A stretch of 64,000 nt of DNA from Nepenthes gracilis (Eukaryota; Streptophyta; Magnoliopsida; Caryophyllales; Nepenthaceae). Of this stretch, positions 11,817-23,805 are shown in pieces. Position 1 is the first letter of the stretch, and each line of letters begins with the position of its first letter. The stretch is taken from contig BSYO01000035.1 of the NCBI GenBank assembly GCA_033239525.1, positions 2,948,965 to 3,012,964 of the forward strand, given 5' to 3'. Under the pieces are notes generated by a model. That model was given only the letters and a program-made list of their open reading frames with translations. It was not told the origin of the DNA and ran no database searches. The position numbers were made by a program, and so were the translations under genes.

Positions 11817-12056
11817 TAAACCCTGGTCATCTAGGCGGCCCATGAGTGGTCGTATCTAAACCCTGATCATCCGGACGGCCCATAGGAGGTCGAACTTAAA
11901 CCATGGTCATCCAGGCGACCCGTAAGTGGTCGTATATGAACCTCGACCATCCGAGCGGCCCATAACTGGTCGGACTTAAACCCTGATCATTCAGGCGGCC
12001 CATAAGTGGTCGTATCTAAACATTGGTCATCCAAGTGGCCCGTTAGTGGTCAAAAA
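11817..12056 (+). repeat. Six 40-bp tandem repeats downstream of pol
   Basis: Units of 40 bp follow the pattern taaaccctggtcatccagg, then cggcccataagtggtcgtat, repeated six times with point differences. They lie in the non-coding stretch between integrase and the antisense gene. Tandem repeats in this position are known from Tat/Ogre-type elements and can seed satellite DNA. No inverted symmetry or spacers, so this is not a CRISPR array. Confidence 0.85.
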
Positions 12057-12453
12057 TCTTAAGGGGCTAGCACAGCACACGCGATAACCTCATTCACAAG
12101 GAGATAGCGTGATCAGTTAACAATGATCAACAGGGGCAAAGTGCTCCTCCAAAGTTGGCCACCCAAGTTTACACTTGGGCAGTGCCACCAAGCTTTACTC
12201 GTGAGCGAGTACTAAGTCAGCTTAATACAAACGACAGCCTAGAAAATACCCCCAAGGGCTTCACTCTTTTGGGAAACACCATGAACATCTAAAACAAGGC
12301 GGACGGGCAACTCGCAAGAAGCACGCTAAGCTGACCACCCAGTACTGCGAGGGACAAATACAAGCTAAAAGCAGTTATAAAAAGCAAAGGCATACAACAT
12401 ATACGAAATTGCTCATATTATTACTTATGATAAAGTACATTTACATAACTATA

Positions 12454-14265
12454 CTAAAAAAGAATTGAAGTCACCAAAAACTGAGGCGGTGGTGGCCCTT
12501 GACTGTCCCGTGACTCCCCTATGAGGCTCTCGTGGCACTGTGTAGATCGGTTTGATAGGTTAATAAGAACCACTAGAAAGTCAGGATCAACCAGCCACAC
12601 AATATGCCGACTGATATTGATCCCTTTCCACAACGGCAATAGTATCATGTCCGCGACCTCATGAGGGCATATGCAAAGACTCAGATCGTTCTCCAGAGTG
12701 GCCATCTGCCCCGCGAGTTGGTCAAGGTGCCTCTTAACCCGTACGTTTTCCTCCTTTAAACGGGCGTTCTCCTCCTTCAGATTCTCATTCTTTGCTTCCA
12801 TGCCAGCTAGGATAGACTCCAAAGTAGCAGCATCCTCCCGATGCTCCGCCCCCAGAGCCTACAGTTTCGAATCGAGCCAGGCGATCTCTATGTCCCTATT
12901 AGAGATCACTCTGTCTCTCTACCTGAGTGCCTTAGTAACTGCACCTATAACCTTATCAGCTTGCACAATAAAAAAAAGAAGTCAGAAACAACAAAGCTAA
13001 AGACAAGACAGGTAACAAAAAGTATACCTGCCAAACCCTTCGTGTTGGCTTGTCCGCTGGTGTGCAGATTTGGCACTAGGGGCGGTGGGCTAGAAGTAGA
13101 GCCCTCATGGGCAAGGCCGACGGTGACTTCCTCCAAGAGCTCCTCCAGTAGCTCCTCAGAAGTATCCTTCGTCCTGGCTGGCTCCTCAAGAATGGTGGGA
13201 GGCTCTAAAACCATCTCCTGCTGATCAGTCTACAGTCCCACAGCAGGAGACCCAATAGATGGCTCCTACGACTTGGCTTGTGGCTTGCCAGCTGGTGCAA
13301 ACGTCCCAATAAACGGTTCAAGAGTCATCTCCTTCGGCGCGGTTGCACCAAAACAATAACGCCGCTTGCCTGGCACTCAACGTGACCTTGTAAGCCTCTA
13401 AAGCCAGCTCCGCTTCAATCCCAGAGATGGCGCCTACCCCCTCATAGCGCACAGTGGCCACGTAGTTTGGCCCAAAAGACGACGAAGAAGGCGCCATTGT
13501 GGCCGCCTTCTTTTGCTTTGGACTGGTGGGAATGGTATTAGAAGAATGGAGACCTATAAGTGTGGCTCTGGTCTTCTTCTTCCCCCGTAGGGCCTCTGAT
13601 GAGGGAACCCTAAATTTCTGGATAGGAGAAGAGGCCCTCACTTAGCTTTTTTGGCATCAGTATGGAAGAGCAAGTGGTCTCTCCAAAATTCCCAATATGG
13701 TCCTCAACAAGCTTGACCAACCACGATAGGGATGTCGTCTTAGCCTCAGAAGGTGCCTTGATATACACGTCGGGCACCTTGCCCCATTCCCTGTCCAACG
13801 ACCAGGATTTACCCACGCGAATGAAAAAGAACCAGTTCTTCCAATTTTTTAGATAATCGTAAATGGCGGAGCTTACCTGAAGACCGCCGCGTGGGGCCAG
13901 AGAGATCCATTCTGCTCCCTGATTGAGCTTAAAGAGCCCTCTAACCATTGACATTGTAAGTAGCCTCGAGTGCTAATGAAGAAATATGCAAAAGGTACAC
14001 AAATACCGAATTGCATTCACATGGAACTGTGCGATTAGGACTCGAAGTGCTCGGAAGATCGACATCAACTCATTAAGGATCGGAAGACGAAACCCGCTCC
14101 TTAAGTGGGCCTTATAAATGGTCACAAAGCCCTCAGGCGGCAGGAACGCCCTGTCATCCTTCCCAGGAACATGGAAGGCAATCTTCTTGGGATATTGTAC
14201 TCCACGTACAATTCCTTCATGTCATTTTTTTTTATGACAGAAGCGATATCGGTGACGAAGGTCAT
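12454..14265 (-). pseudogene. Antisense extra gene of the Tat element, Transposase_28-like (broken)
   Basis: Reads opposite to gag-pol. From ATG 14265 the - strand gives a decayed protein with PPEGFVTIYKAHLRSGFRLP (about 14150-14090, after a frameshift near 14160), then a block of conserved layout with KNWKNWFFFIRVG (about 13840-13800), then a low-complexity middle, then a coiled coil rich in KEENARLKEEN (about 12750-12810). This order matches the plant 'putative gypsy type transposon domain' family (Transposase_28). Extra antisense ORFs between pol and the 3' LTR are known in Tat-lineage elements. The function of these proteins is unknown. Stops and frameshifts make this copy a pseudogene. 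Family assignment is from remembered motif patterns, not a search. Confidence 0.6.
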
Positions 14266-14784
14266 GATCAGAAAGACGTATAGGGTTTTTCTCTCTTTTA
14301 GGTTAAGGAAAACGAAGGAATTAAAGAAAAGCATGGGAAAATTTAAAGTGAAGCGGGCGGACAACTTAAAAGCCAGTGTGAACACACTAAACCGCCTCAT
14401 AAATGCACACCATCATGGCTGCCATGTGTCGCTTCTCAAAAGGGTGCCATCAAATCAGATTCTCTGGCACATTAATTACCGGGATTCTTAATTCACCACA
14501 TGAAGACACGTGGCCGCCTTTTTGCCTAACAAACCGTCTAATAGTAGCACGTCACTCCTATTCCCACGAGTTATCCGAAATTTTTCAAAATGGTTAATAA
14601 ATTTGGTCAATATTTCCTTTGCCAAGTTCCTCGAAGTTTTTCAAGACGGTCAAGAAATCCGATCAATATTTTTTCGCTAAGTTCTCTAAAATTTGGCCAA
14701 GATGATCAACAGCTCCGTCACCCTTAACGAATGACAATCAGGTGCATTTCATCATGAACATGTCAGAGATCGGAACTCAGACCA

Positions 14785-14801
14785 CCGGCATGGGGGGTTA
14801 G
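14785..14801 (+). other. Polypurine tract before the 3' LTR
   Basis: Purine-rich ggcatggggggttag lies immediately before the TGATGGG start of the 3' LTR. It is the expected primer site for plus-strand DNA synthesis and has a close counterpart before 644. Confidence 0.65.
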
Positions 14802-15834
14802 TGATGGGTATGGCCATAATGGGATGGCCGAATAAGAAAAACGACCCAAATCCAAGAAGACCCAAATGTGCGCTTGGACGGTGAATGATAGCATTGATCG
14901 TATGATCTGTCGCGTATCCCATGAGACGGTTAATGTCTCTATTGACCGGAAGCACTGTAACAAGCATGCCAAAAGGAGGAAAACCTTACATGGGCCAGGA
15001 CCAGTTGAGCTCACACTTCCATACACAACAAGCAACGAACCCTTTTTCCGATTTTGCGTATTGCCTGAAGCCAATCTATACTAAAAAGGATATCGATAGA
15101 TTCAACGCCCTTTCTATGAGGAAGACGCTAGATTCTCTCTTCCTACTTACTTTAGACTTTAACAGTAACAAAGCGTAGAAGGAAGGCAAGTAATCTTGAG
15201 AACTGTTACTCACCAGAAAATGAAGCAATCCCAACAGATTGCACGAGTCAAGCCTTCCTACTCAAGGAAGGTCACCCGACATGGTGTAGAAATCACGCCT
15301 TCTCGACCAAGGAAGGTCACCCGGCCCTCCATCTATATAAGCCCACGGAGCCTCCACTCAAGGACAGGCCAACTTCTAAGTATACAAATACTCACTTCTA
15401 AGCATACAAATGCTTACTGTAATAATCCCATGCCCAACTTTCGGATTCCAGAGACGCCGCTCGCTCTCTAAGATCTGTCCTTCAAAGCTTCCACGTTTAC
15501 AGGATTTAGTCTCCCACTCATTCCCCACAAACACCGAGTTGGGAGAACTATACTCATCACGAGCCGCCAGAACGTCTCTTACGTCTGAAAGCGAAGACTC
15601 CTTGCCCTCTCATTCTCTCTCTCTATCAACTCTCATTTTTAGTTTCATTCTTAAAAGTCGAATGCCTATTACTGATTTGAGCGTTCGAGTATTTTATGTA
15701 GGACAATATCTGGTTGGCACCTGACCTCTTCTTTATTGTAGTGGTGTGTAGGGTCCAGATTCGGTGAACGAAACCAAATCCAGACGATCAAGTCGACCCG
15801 AATCTGTTCGAATCTTGAATCAAGGGACACATCA
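14802..15834 (+). mobile_element. 3' LTR of the Tat element
   Basis: Begins TGATGGGTATGGCC and ends GGACACATCA. It has the same TATA region (atctatataagcccac, about 15331) and the same terminal block as the 5' LTR. It is about 30 bp longer than the 5' copy, mainly from extra sequence near 15770-15800. Confidence 0.88.
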
Positions 15835-16490
15835 AAGAGGTTGAATATTAAAGAGAAAGTAATAAATTGAAGACTTAGTTTTGTAATTTTCAAGATTCAC
15901 AAGTATTTAGGGAATTAGATTTTATATTTATTATTTTTATGAACGATTCGGATTCAATCTCATTATTTGAGGAATTATGTGTATTTATAACTTTATTATC
16001 AATCGGTATACCCTTCGTAAAGAGGTATTATTGAGACAAATATGTATATTTATAACTTTATTATCAATCGGCATATCCTTCATAAAGAGGTATCATTGTG
16101 TATTAATTGAAGAATTATATTGGTTGAAAATTGAATAGTTTAACCGTTACATAAGTTTTAAATTTAAGGTCTGTTCATTGGGCATATTAACTGTTAACTT
16201 GATTCGACTATTTATTCATTGATTTATATAACTATTTATCAAGATTAACGACTTAAATTTATTCAATAGAATTTTGTATTACTAGCAATTCAATATTTTG
16301 AATATCCATTAGTTTAGTCATATTCTCTTTTGTTTTGAATATGACAACTGGATTTATTTATATTCCTTCATAAACTTATGGCTTGTGGGTCCCACTTAAG
16401 CAATGGGTCGAGTCAATCTCATATTAGATTTACCCAATAAAAGTAATATGATTTTTTTAACCTCTCGCATTATTATATAAACTTTCAAGC
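15835..16490. repeat. Diverged copy of the TIP1-intron repeat
   Basis: Directly abuts the 3' LTR. It resembles 3640-4150 in the same orientation: 'gaagacttagttttgtaat' versus 'gaatgacttagccttgtaat', and later 'aactatttatcaagatta' and 'ttttgtattactagcaatt'. No TIP exon follows, so this is not an intact duplicated gene. Confidence 0.45.
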
Positions 16491-18269
16491 TAACAACTCA
16501 TCCAAAGCAGAGTTAATTCCCACTTATATAATTTAAAAAATCAAGAGATAAAAATGAACCGACACAATCATAGAGCCAACTCAAAGAATGCTGAATATAT
16601 GAATGCATTGGTTCCTTGATCCCAAATGTTAGATAATGGTATTCTTATAGCCACAAAATGATTTTGATTATTTTACATAATGAACGATAAAAATATTGTA
16701 TTATATGTTTGATATTTGCAAATTGATGTGTCTCGTAAATTCAGATGAATGTATGAATTATGGAGCTATCATGTCATGTTTGAACATTCGAATAATGACG
16801 GATTCGATTTTCGTAACTCTAAATTTAGATCCTGTGTACCAAACTAAAATAACTCGGAGATAACAGGTATACAAGACTCATTCCCCAATATTATTCTTTG
16901 ATACTCAAATCAGTGATTTTTCTATTTGAATATAAAAGATTAAAGAAAACAAATGCTAGAATTTAAAGAGAATTAGAATAAATGTATATACGGATGGCAA
17001 TACTCATTTTTACACACTTGTATGATTGAGTGGCTTTTATTTTTTATTATTTTTCTTCCACTTCTTTGGGGGGAGGCTTTATTTATAAAAAAAGGCGCTA
17101 TTTAATTGGTTAGCGCTTAAAATCAAAGCATATGTATAATGCCGCTTCGGATTAGTGGTGAGAGACGCTATTTGCATGTGTAATGGCTATCTCAATTCGA
17201 TAATAAGACTGCCTGATTACCAGCTATTGGATCAATTTAATCAACATCTATATCCGATCATTAAACAATTCATTATGATTTTTTAATATTTGGCTATTCA
17301 GATCATGTCTCTTGTTTCATGTGTTTTTGCACTATTGCCCGATGGGCTTATGGTATCTTCTATTAGACTACCGACTTTTAGGCCTCTTATTTATCTGGAT
17401 ATTGGGCCGGCATGTTCCTAACCATGTTTATCACAAATCATATTTGATCCGAGAAGATCAAATAAATATTTGTGATCATTAAATCGAATAAGAGCAAATA
17501 GGGCCGGTCACTTTGAAAAAGATCATAAACGTGTTCATCCATTATCCAAACTAGACCGGTAAAAATTGGTTCATAGATATTTTAATTTTTAATTATTTTT
17601 ATTAAAAAATTTGAATTTACATAAGAATATATAAAAAAACAAATAATATTTAACAAAATATAATATTTAGTTTAAAATATTATTTAAATACAATCTTTAT
17701 ATAAAATAGTTATCACCTATACAAAGATATAATCTATTAAATTATTTTTCTAAACTTGGTATTTATTTATGATAAAAAATATATTTACAAAATAGTTTTT
17801 AGTCATTTTTATACGTGACTATGCCTAATTTTAAAAAATAATTAAACATAATTTTTTAACTGTATTTATTTATAATACTGATATATTACTAACTTGTCCT
17901 TTAATAATAATAATAATAAAACTTTCCTTTGATAGCTGTCAATTGGCATATGAGAAAGTGTGAGAAGCTCCGCCACAATAAAGAAGTCCCGTGATAGCAA
18001 AAGTAAAAGTGGCCGGTGGGCCGGTGACGGTGGCCGTCAGCCGCCAAGTGCCTTCCCACCACTCAACCGATATCACGAGCGAATTTCATAACACCATGCC
18101 CTTAAAACCTCGAATTTGACTAAATTTGAATATGATAAGATTTAATATGATATGATTTAAATAATTTATCAGATTCTTTATCACATATAAATAATTTATC
18201 ATATTTGCTTATGATATGATAAGATATCAGCGGCCACCAACTTTGAAGGAACGGTTTAGTTATAAAAAA

Positions 18270-18306
<37 letters not shown>

Positions 18307-19150
18307 TATTTGGTTATGTTTAATGAATAAGGTGAATTATAATGATGCAGCGAAATGGGAAAAGTTTGATCAAATTAGAGATGGACAGTTTTAAATAATT
18401 AAAAATTTATTTAACTAATTTAGGGATTAAATATTCATATAAATCATAGGCTATTCTTTAATTAATATTTAAAATATGAATTTTAAAAATATCTTAGTAT
18501 ATTTTAATGAGCCATTTAAGATTAGCTTTAAAATCAATGGAGGGAGATGGGTACTAGGGGGTTAACATTAACTATTATTTTAACAATAATATGAGGAAAC
18601 CGAGGCTGTGAGAAGGAGGGTGGCTGCATGCGCATGGTTGGGCGGCAATTAAGGGCTTTAATGGGTGCTTTGTGCATCATTCTCTCCTCCTTAGAAAGAA
18701 CTCAATTTTGAGTTTTGTGTATAATTGTTATCTTGTGGTGTTGCGGCACATAGTTTTTAAAGTTTTTGTTTATTTATTCAAATGTCTTTCACTGATGATT
18801 TTCCACGCCAATGAATAAAGTGTTGAGTGTATTTTTTTTTTTATGGGTGGTAATAGATTGGGAGTTAATAATTTCAAAATTGTCTGGGACTGAAACAGAT
18901 ATAGATGGTGATAATGGTGAGTTGGTGAACCAGTAGAAGGGGTGTTGATTAAAAATATTAAAAGTAGGACTAATTTTTTAATATTCGGCAACATCAATTT
19001 AATAGCCATTGAGTCCAAATTTTTTTAATGACCCAAACATTGTCCAAACTTTTGGTCTTTGAGATTATTGTAACTTCTTATTGAAAAATGCTCGTTTCTT
19101 AAGTACACAATAACTTGATTTCCTTTATTGAATTCAACATACTAGAGGTA
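16491..19150. other. AT-rich intergenic DNA, nothing recognised
   Basis: I find no conserved protein, RNA or LTR structure. A short GC-richer patch lies at about 17990-18070 and another at about 18600-18690. Near 18130-18230 there is local direct/inverted similarity (gatatgat, taatttatca words) but no clear element ends. Confidence 0.5.
18271..18303. repeat. (TA)n microsatellite
   Basis: About 16 uninterrupted TA/AT dinucleotides followed by tatg. Likely polymorphic in length. Confidence 0.9.
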
Positions 19151-19154
19151 TAGA

Positions 19155-20160
19155 TTGATCAAATTCTTCTATTTGGTTGTAGTGTCCTCTAGGTACTTGT
19201 CAATTTGTTTATGAATATCTCAAACGTGGGTGGTTAGTATCTAGACATCCATACTAATGTGCCTTTTTATAAGAAATGAATTCAAGGATGTGGGCCAGAT
19301 TATCCTTATAGTTTATCTTGAAAGGGGACATTAGAGTATATTAGTTTTAGGATGAATTGTAAGCGAATTTGGGTTGAGAAATGATAGTATCCAACTCTAT
19401 GGGTAGTCATTGGACAAGCTGCGAATAAGTTGCCGAAAAAGCGATTTACAACTTTTGTTTATCTATCTATTTGCAGATGGCAAGTGCAGGGGAATTACAA
19501 TTTGGTTCCTATGAATTCCCATAATATTTGCCAAAAATTTCTAATGAAACAAGAGTCTTGATCTGATGTTTTGGTATGGGGTTTGTCATATATCCATACG
19601 ACCTCTCAAAAGATGAGCTGAGTGACATAAGATCTGATGTTATGTTATGAATTGCCATAGATTGATCGAACCCTTCTATTTGGTTGTAGTGTCCTCTAGG
19701 CATTTGTCAATTTGTTCATGAATATCTCAAACGTGGGTGATTAGTTCCTTGGCATCCATGCTGATGTGCCCTTTTACAAGAAATGAACTTTATTCAAGGA
19801 TGTGGGTTAGATTACCCCCATAGTTTATCTTGAAAGGGGACATTTGAACATATTAGTTTTAGAATGAATTGTAATCGAATTTGGCCTGAAGAATGATAAT
19901 ACCCCAATTCTATGGATGGTCTTGGACAAGTTGCGAATTAAGTTGCTGAAAGAGCAATTTACAACTTTCATTTATCTATCCATTTGTGGATGATAAGTGT
20001 TGGAGAATTACAATTTGGTTCCTATGAATTCCCATAATATTTTCCAAAGATTCCTAATGAAGTGAGAGTTTTGATCTGATGTTATGGTATGGGGTTTGCC
20101 GTGTATCCATATGACCTCTCAAAAGAAGAGCTGAATGACGTGAGAAGCATTTGTAGTTTT
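19155..20160 (-). repeat. Tandem duplication of a gypsy integrase end (about 517-bp period)
   Basis: Two consecutive copies begin near 19155 and 19673. Both contain 'ttctatttggttgtagtgtcctctagg', 'aatatctcaaacgtgggtg', 'tttatcttgaaaggggaca' and 'gaattacaatttggttcctatg'. On the - strand they encode degenerate integrase C-terminal sequence (DAKELITHV and HEQIDKCLEDT-like words). The duplication belongs to the decayed element at 19155-25650. Confidence 0.75.
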
Positions 20161-21624
20161 TTTGCATAGAATAAAGTAGGTCATCTTAGATAAATGGTCT
20201 ACAATAACAAAGATTGAGTCATGGCCATGGAGAGTGCATGGAAGATTAAAGATGAAGACTATACTAATATCTTCCCATGGTTTGCTTGAAATAGCAAGAG
20301 GTTGATATAATTCGTGATTTAGTCATCTGTTCTTGACATGTTGGCAAGTGATGCACTATTTCACAAATCGCTCAACATCGCGCTTAAACTTTGACTGCAA
20401 GTATATTTCTTGTAGCAAAGCAAGCTTTTTATCTCACTTGAAGTGCCATTGAGGTCACTGTCGGAAAACTCATAAATAATCTAAAGTCATAAGGATCCCT
20501 CAAGTATACAAAACTGATTTCCTCATAACACAATTTCATCCCTCACGTGAAATGGGTCATTAGAACCATTCAAGCAATGGTCAAAAATTTTTGAGAAATA
20601 AGAATATACATGATAACTCTTAGGAAGCAAATTAGAATCGGTTATCTCATAAGATAAATTTTGGGATAAACCTTTTGACTTAGGGCATCAACCACTTTAT
20701 TGGAGACTCCCAATTTGTGTTTGATAATCAAAATATATTCCTATAGGAAGAAAACCCAATTTTTATGCCAAGAATTTAGTTTCATTTGAGTATGTAAGAA
20801 ACAAAGAGCTCCATGGTCATGAAAGAGGATGAACCCTCGGTGTATTAGGCAACATTGCCAAAACCAAAAACCTTGGGCTATTCTATAAAATTTGATATTG
20901 TAAGTTGGGTAATACTAGGACTCATTTAACTTTTCACTTAAAAAAAGAGATGAGACAAGTTGGCTTAGGACCACACTGATGTCGATGTAAGAAGCATTGC
21001 ATTCCACCATGAATACCTTTGTGAGATCAGGAAGGGCTAATGCAGGGGAACCAGGGTGAAGAGTTTTCCTTAGATTGCTGGTTCCATGAGAACATTCCGT
21101 TTTTCATACAACTGGTAATTAGAACCACAAGAGAGTTAAAATTTCAAATGAATCACCAATAGAATGTGGCCAAGCCATGAAATCTCTTTTCCTTCATAAT
21201 TATGTGAGGAGTTGGCCATTTAAAGATAGCTCGTACTTTTTCTTATCGCAGTTGCGCCATAAAAAGAAATGAGAAACCCCAAAAAGGCGCATTTATTAGT
21301 ATTCATGAATATTATTTCCTACCACAGAATTTGTAGAACTTATCAGATATACTTGAGATGTTGTTCAACAGTGATGCTGAATTCGAAATATACAGTCAAA
21401 ATGTGAGTGTTCTTATGATACTGCTGAATCAGCGACGTCAACAATTCATGAAGCAGAGCAGCAGAGTGCAAGCATGTCGTTATACACGGCAGTGAGGGAA
21501 GCGACAGATCAATAAATGGGCAGTACATCAAAAGCAATGTGTTCATCATAGCAATGTGTCTGCAGCATATCAAGTGCTTCAGCATGACAGCTACGGCTTC
21601 CAGATTCACCATAGCATAAATTAG

Positions 21625-22715
21625 TGTTGTCACGATTCCAAATTAAATGTAAATAATAATTAATGGAAATAATTTATAACTTTGGATTAAATTTCTAACT
21701 GCAAAAGGGATACACTCAAATACAATGTCAAACACTAGGTCAGACATAACAAAAATTAAAATATCATTAGTAATTCTGAGAATGACCACAAGATCACTCT
21801 GAATTATTTATTCAAATTTCAAAACACTGACCATAACATACAATACAAATTATAAGGAAGGCAACCATCCATATATAATAAGCTTACAACGTCGATCGTG
21901 CGTAATACATATAATACTACAGTCCTAATATTAAAGCAATTTAAGATAAGTCTCCATCATAATACAACGAACTGTCAATAGCATATACATAATCTTCTGA
22001 AAATAAATTTAAAATATGAATACTGTCTTAAATGCAAATCTAATACACTAAAATATAAATAAAGTTTTCTGAATATATTCGTTTAAACACCCTATAAGTA
22101 ATCCATAATCATTTAATATAAAAAAGGGTTAGAAATAGCAAAATCATGAATTGAATATTTAGCAAATATTAGTATATATATAATGAAACAAAAATGGCTC
22201 TCATGTTTCAATAAGATATGACAGATCTAACAAATCTGACAAAATATCACTTCAGAATCGCTTTTTTCCCTTTTCTTTCTCTTTTTTCTCTACTCTTTCT
22301 CTCTCATTTTTCTTTTTTCCTACAAAAAAATTTATTAAAACAATGTCAATGCCATTAATGTAAACAAATTGGCACATGAATCTCGCTCAAGCGTACATCG
22401 AGTTCCGCCCGAATCCTCAGTTGTGCACAAGTAATGCATCGGAGTGGCTCAAGCGTAAATAATCTGCCAAAATTACGAATGAGCGCTGCAGAGGCACGTC
22501 TCAAGCATCACTCAGTCTACTCGAAACACATATAAGCGCTCCTCAGGGGCACAAATTCTTACTAAAATGTGCAAAAGCGCGTGTCAAGCTCATATCATGC
22601 GCCAAGCCTGCTCCCATCTTTGAAATTTTTCTTCAAATTTTTATTATATAATTATTTTTAAATTGATCCAAAAATAAACTGATAATATTAAAATAAATTA
22701 TTTAGAAACCAAACA
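21625..22715 (-). mobile_element. Possible solo LTR of a Tekay/Del-type gypsy element
   Basis: Read on the - strand it ends GGAATCGTGACAACA, and its proximal part has AT-rich 'tttattttaa' words followed by GCGC/'gagcgc' words, as in the Tekay-type LTRs at 50469 and 55862. It lies inside the 2.7-kb insertion that interrupts the RT at 23805. I could not find a target duplication and the left boundary is uncertain. Confidence 0.35.
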
Positions 22716-23805
22716 TTAGAAGTATAGTAGAAGATCAGCAATTAAAGTGCAGCTACAGCAAATGCATTAGAAGCCAGTGTATATCATGTGGTCAGCAATT
22801 CAGTAATTCAACAACAGGAACTTAATGTCAGTAGCAAAAACACATTCACGTCTTCAACAGATTTCCTACACCATGATAGCCAAGGCAAATACAGCAGATC
22901 AGCAAGGCAAATACTGTAATGGAATTTCTATAATATTATTTCGCCCAAGTTATACACAGCATTGATAAAATATCATTTGTTGTCATATTCTTTATAATCA
23001 CTGCAACAGCAGCTTATCACAGCTTCACAACTTGTCATCAAATACTACATCACAGCAACATTATATCATATGTTCAACAACTTCATCAAATATACATGAC
23101 CCGGTATTATGGAAAACAACAATTGATTCGTTAACTGAGGACGCCACGAATCAAGAATTAACAACAAATGCACATTGTGTTTTTGTTGTTTCGGCATCAT
23201 ACACAAATATAATTTTAATATTGATATAATTTTGTGTTTTCTATGTATGGTTAGGATTAGTTTACCTAACATCTTATCCAATGGTTGTAATTACTTCGAA
23301 ACTGTTATATAAGGAGTTGATTCTTCTCATTATAAATCAAGTTCCTGATTTAATGAAATACATGAAAAGCAGTCTAAGTGATGATTAAATTACGTGCTTG
23401 CTGTTCATCTATTTCTGCTTGTGTATTCTGATATACAGGCTGATGATGGATACACTTCCTCCATTCTTATTCCTCTGTTTTAGTTCATGTGCTGCATATC
23501 TATATATTCAGTTCCTCTGTTTTCTTCATTACACAATTCGTGCATGTGTTCTGCTATATCCATAAGAGTAGCTATTTCTTTTCTTCTACGTGTGTAACAG
23601 CAGCGAGTTAATTTCACATCGGTAACACAAATCTGGAATTCAGATTATTATGAGTATCATCGTTTGGATCACAATGATAGGAACTTCAACATATTTTATC
23701 AGCATTTGGATCACCTCTTCCTCACAAATCTACACATTGTTTCTAGATTTGGAACATCTCTAAATTCTAACATGATATCAAAGTGAATTTCTATCAGATA
23801 CCAGC
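22716..23805. other. Repeat-derived insert of unclear class
   Basis: The remainder of the insertion that splits the gypsy RT. Around 23769-23783, 'aacatgatatcaaagtg' resembles a TGGTATCA-type primer binding site after an LTR end, and 'gttatataaggag' (about 23305) looks like an LTR TATA region, so 23100-23769 might be a Copia-type LTR on the + strand. No internal coding follows, because gypsy RT resumes within about 30 bp. Confidence 0.3.

Larger units (their letters stand above)
5067..15834 (+). mobile_element. Tat-lineage Ty3/gypsy LTR retrotransposon, complete ends, inactive
   Basis: Two direct LTRs of about 1 kb (5067-6069 and 14802-15834) flank about 8.7 kb of internal DNA. A primer binding site follows the 5' LTR and a purine tract precedes the 3' LTR. 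Domain order is gag, protease, RT, RNase H, integrase, which defines Ty3/gypsy. The DVDSTS..YELLSFM RT style, the tggcgccg primer site and the antisense gene after pol point to the Tat lineage. Every coding domain has stops and frameshifts and the LTRs are visibly diverged, so the insertion is old. No matching target duplication is present: atatg before 5067, aagag after 15834. Confidence 0.9.

Noticed and set aside
11817..12056. CRISPR-like array of regularly spaced repeats
   Set aside because: The units are contiguous 40-bp tandem repeats with no spacers, inside a plant retrotransposon.
12671..13224. Plus-strand frames of 109 and 127 codons in the Tat element
   Set aside because: They are shadows of the antisense Transposase_28-like remnant, which explains the region better.
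23100..23769. Complete Copia LTR
   Set aside because: Only a TATA-like word and a primer-site-like word at its right edge support it. I could not find a matching left end or target duplication, so it is left as an unclear insert.
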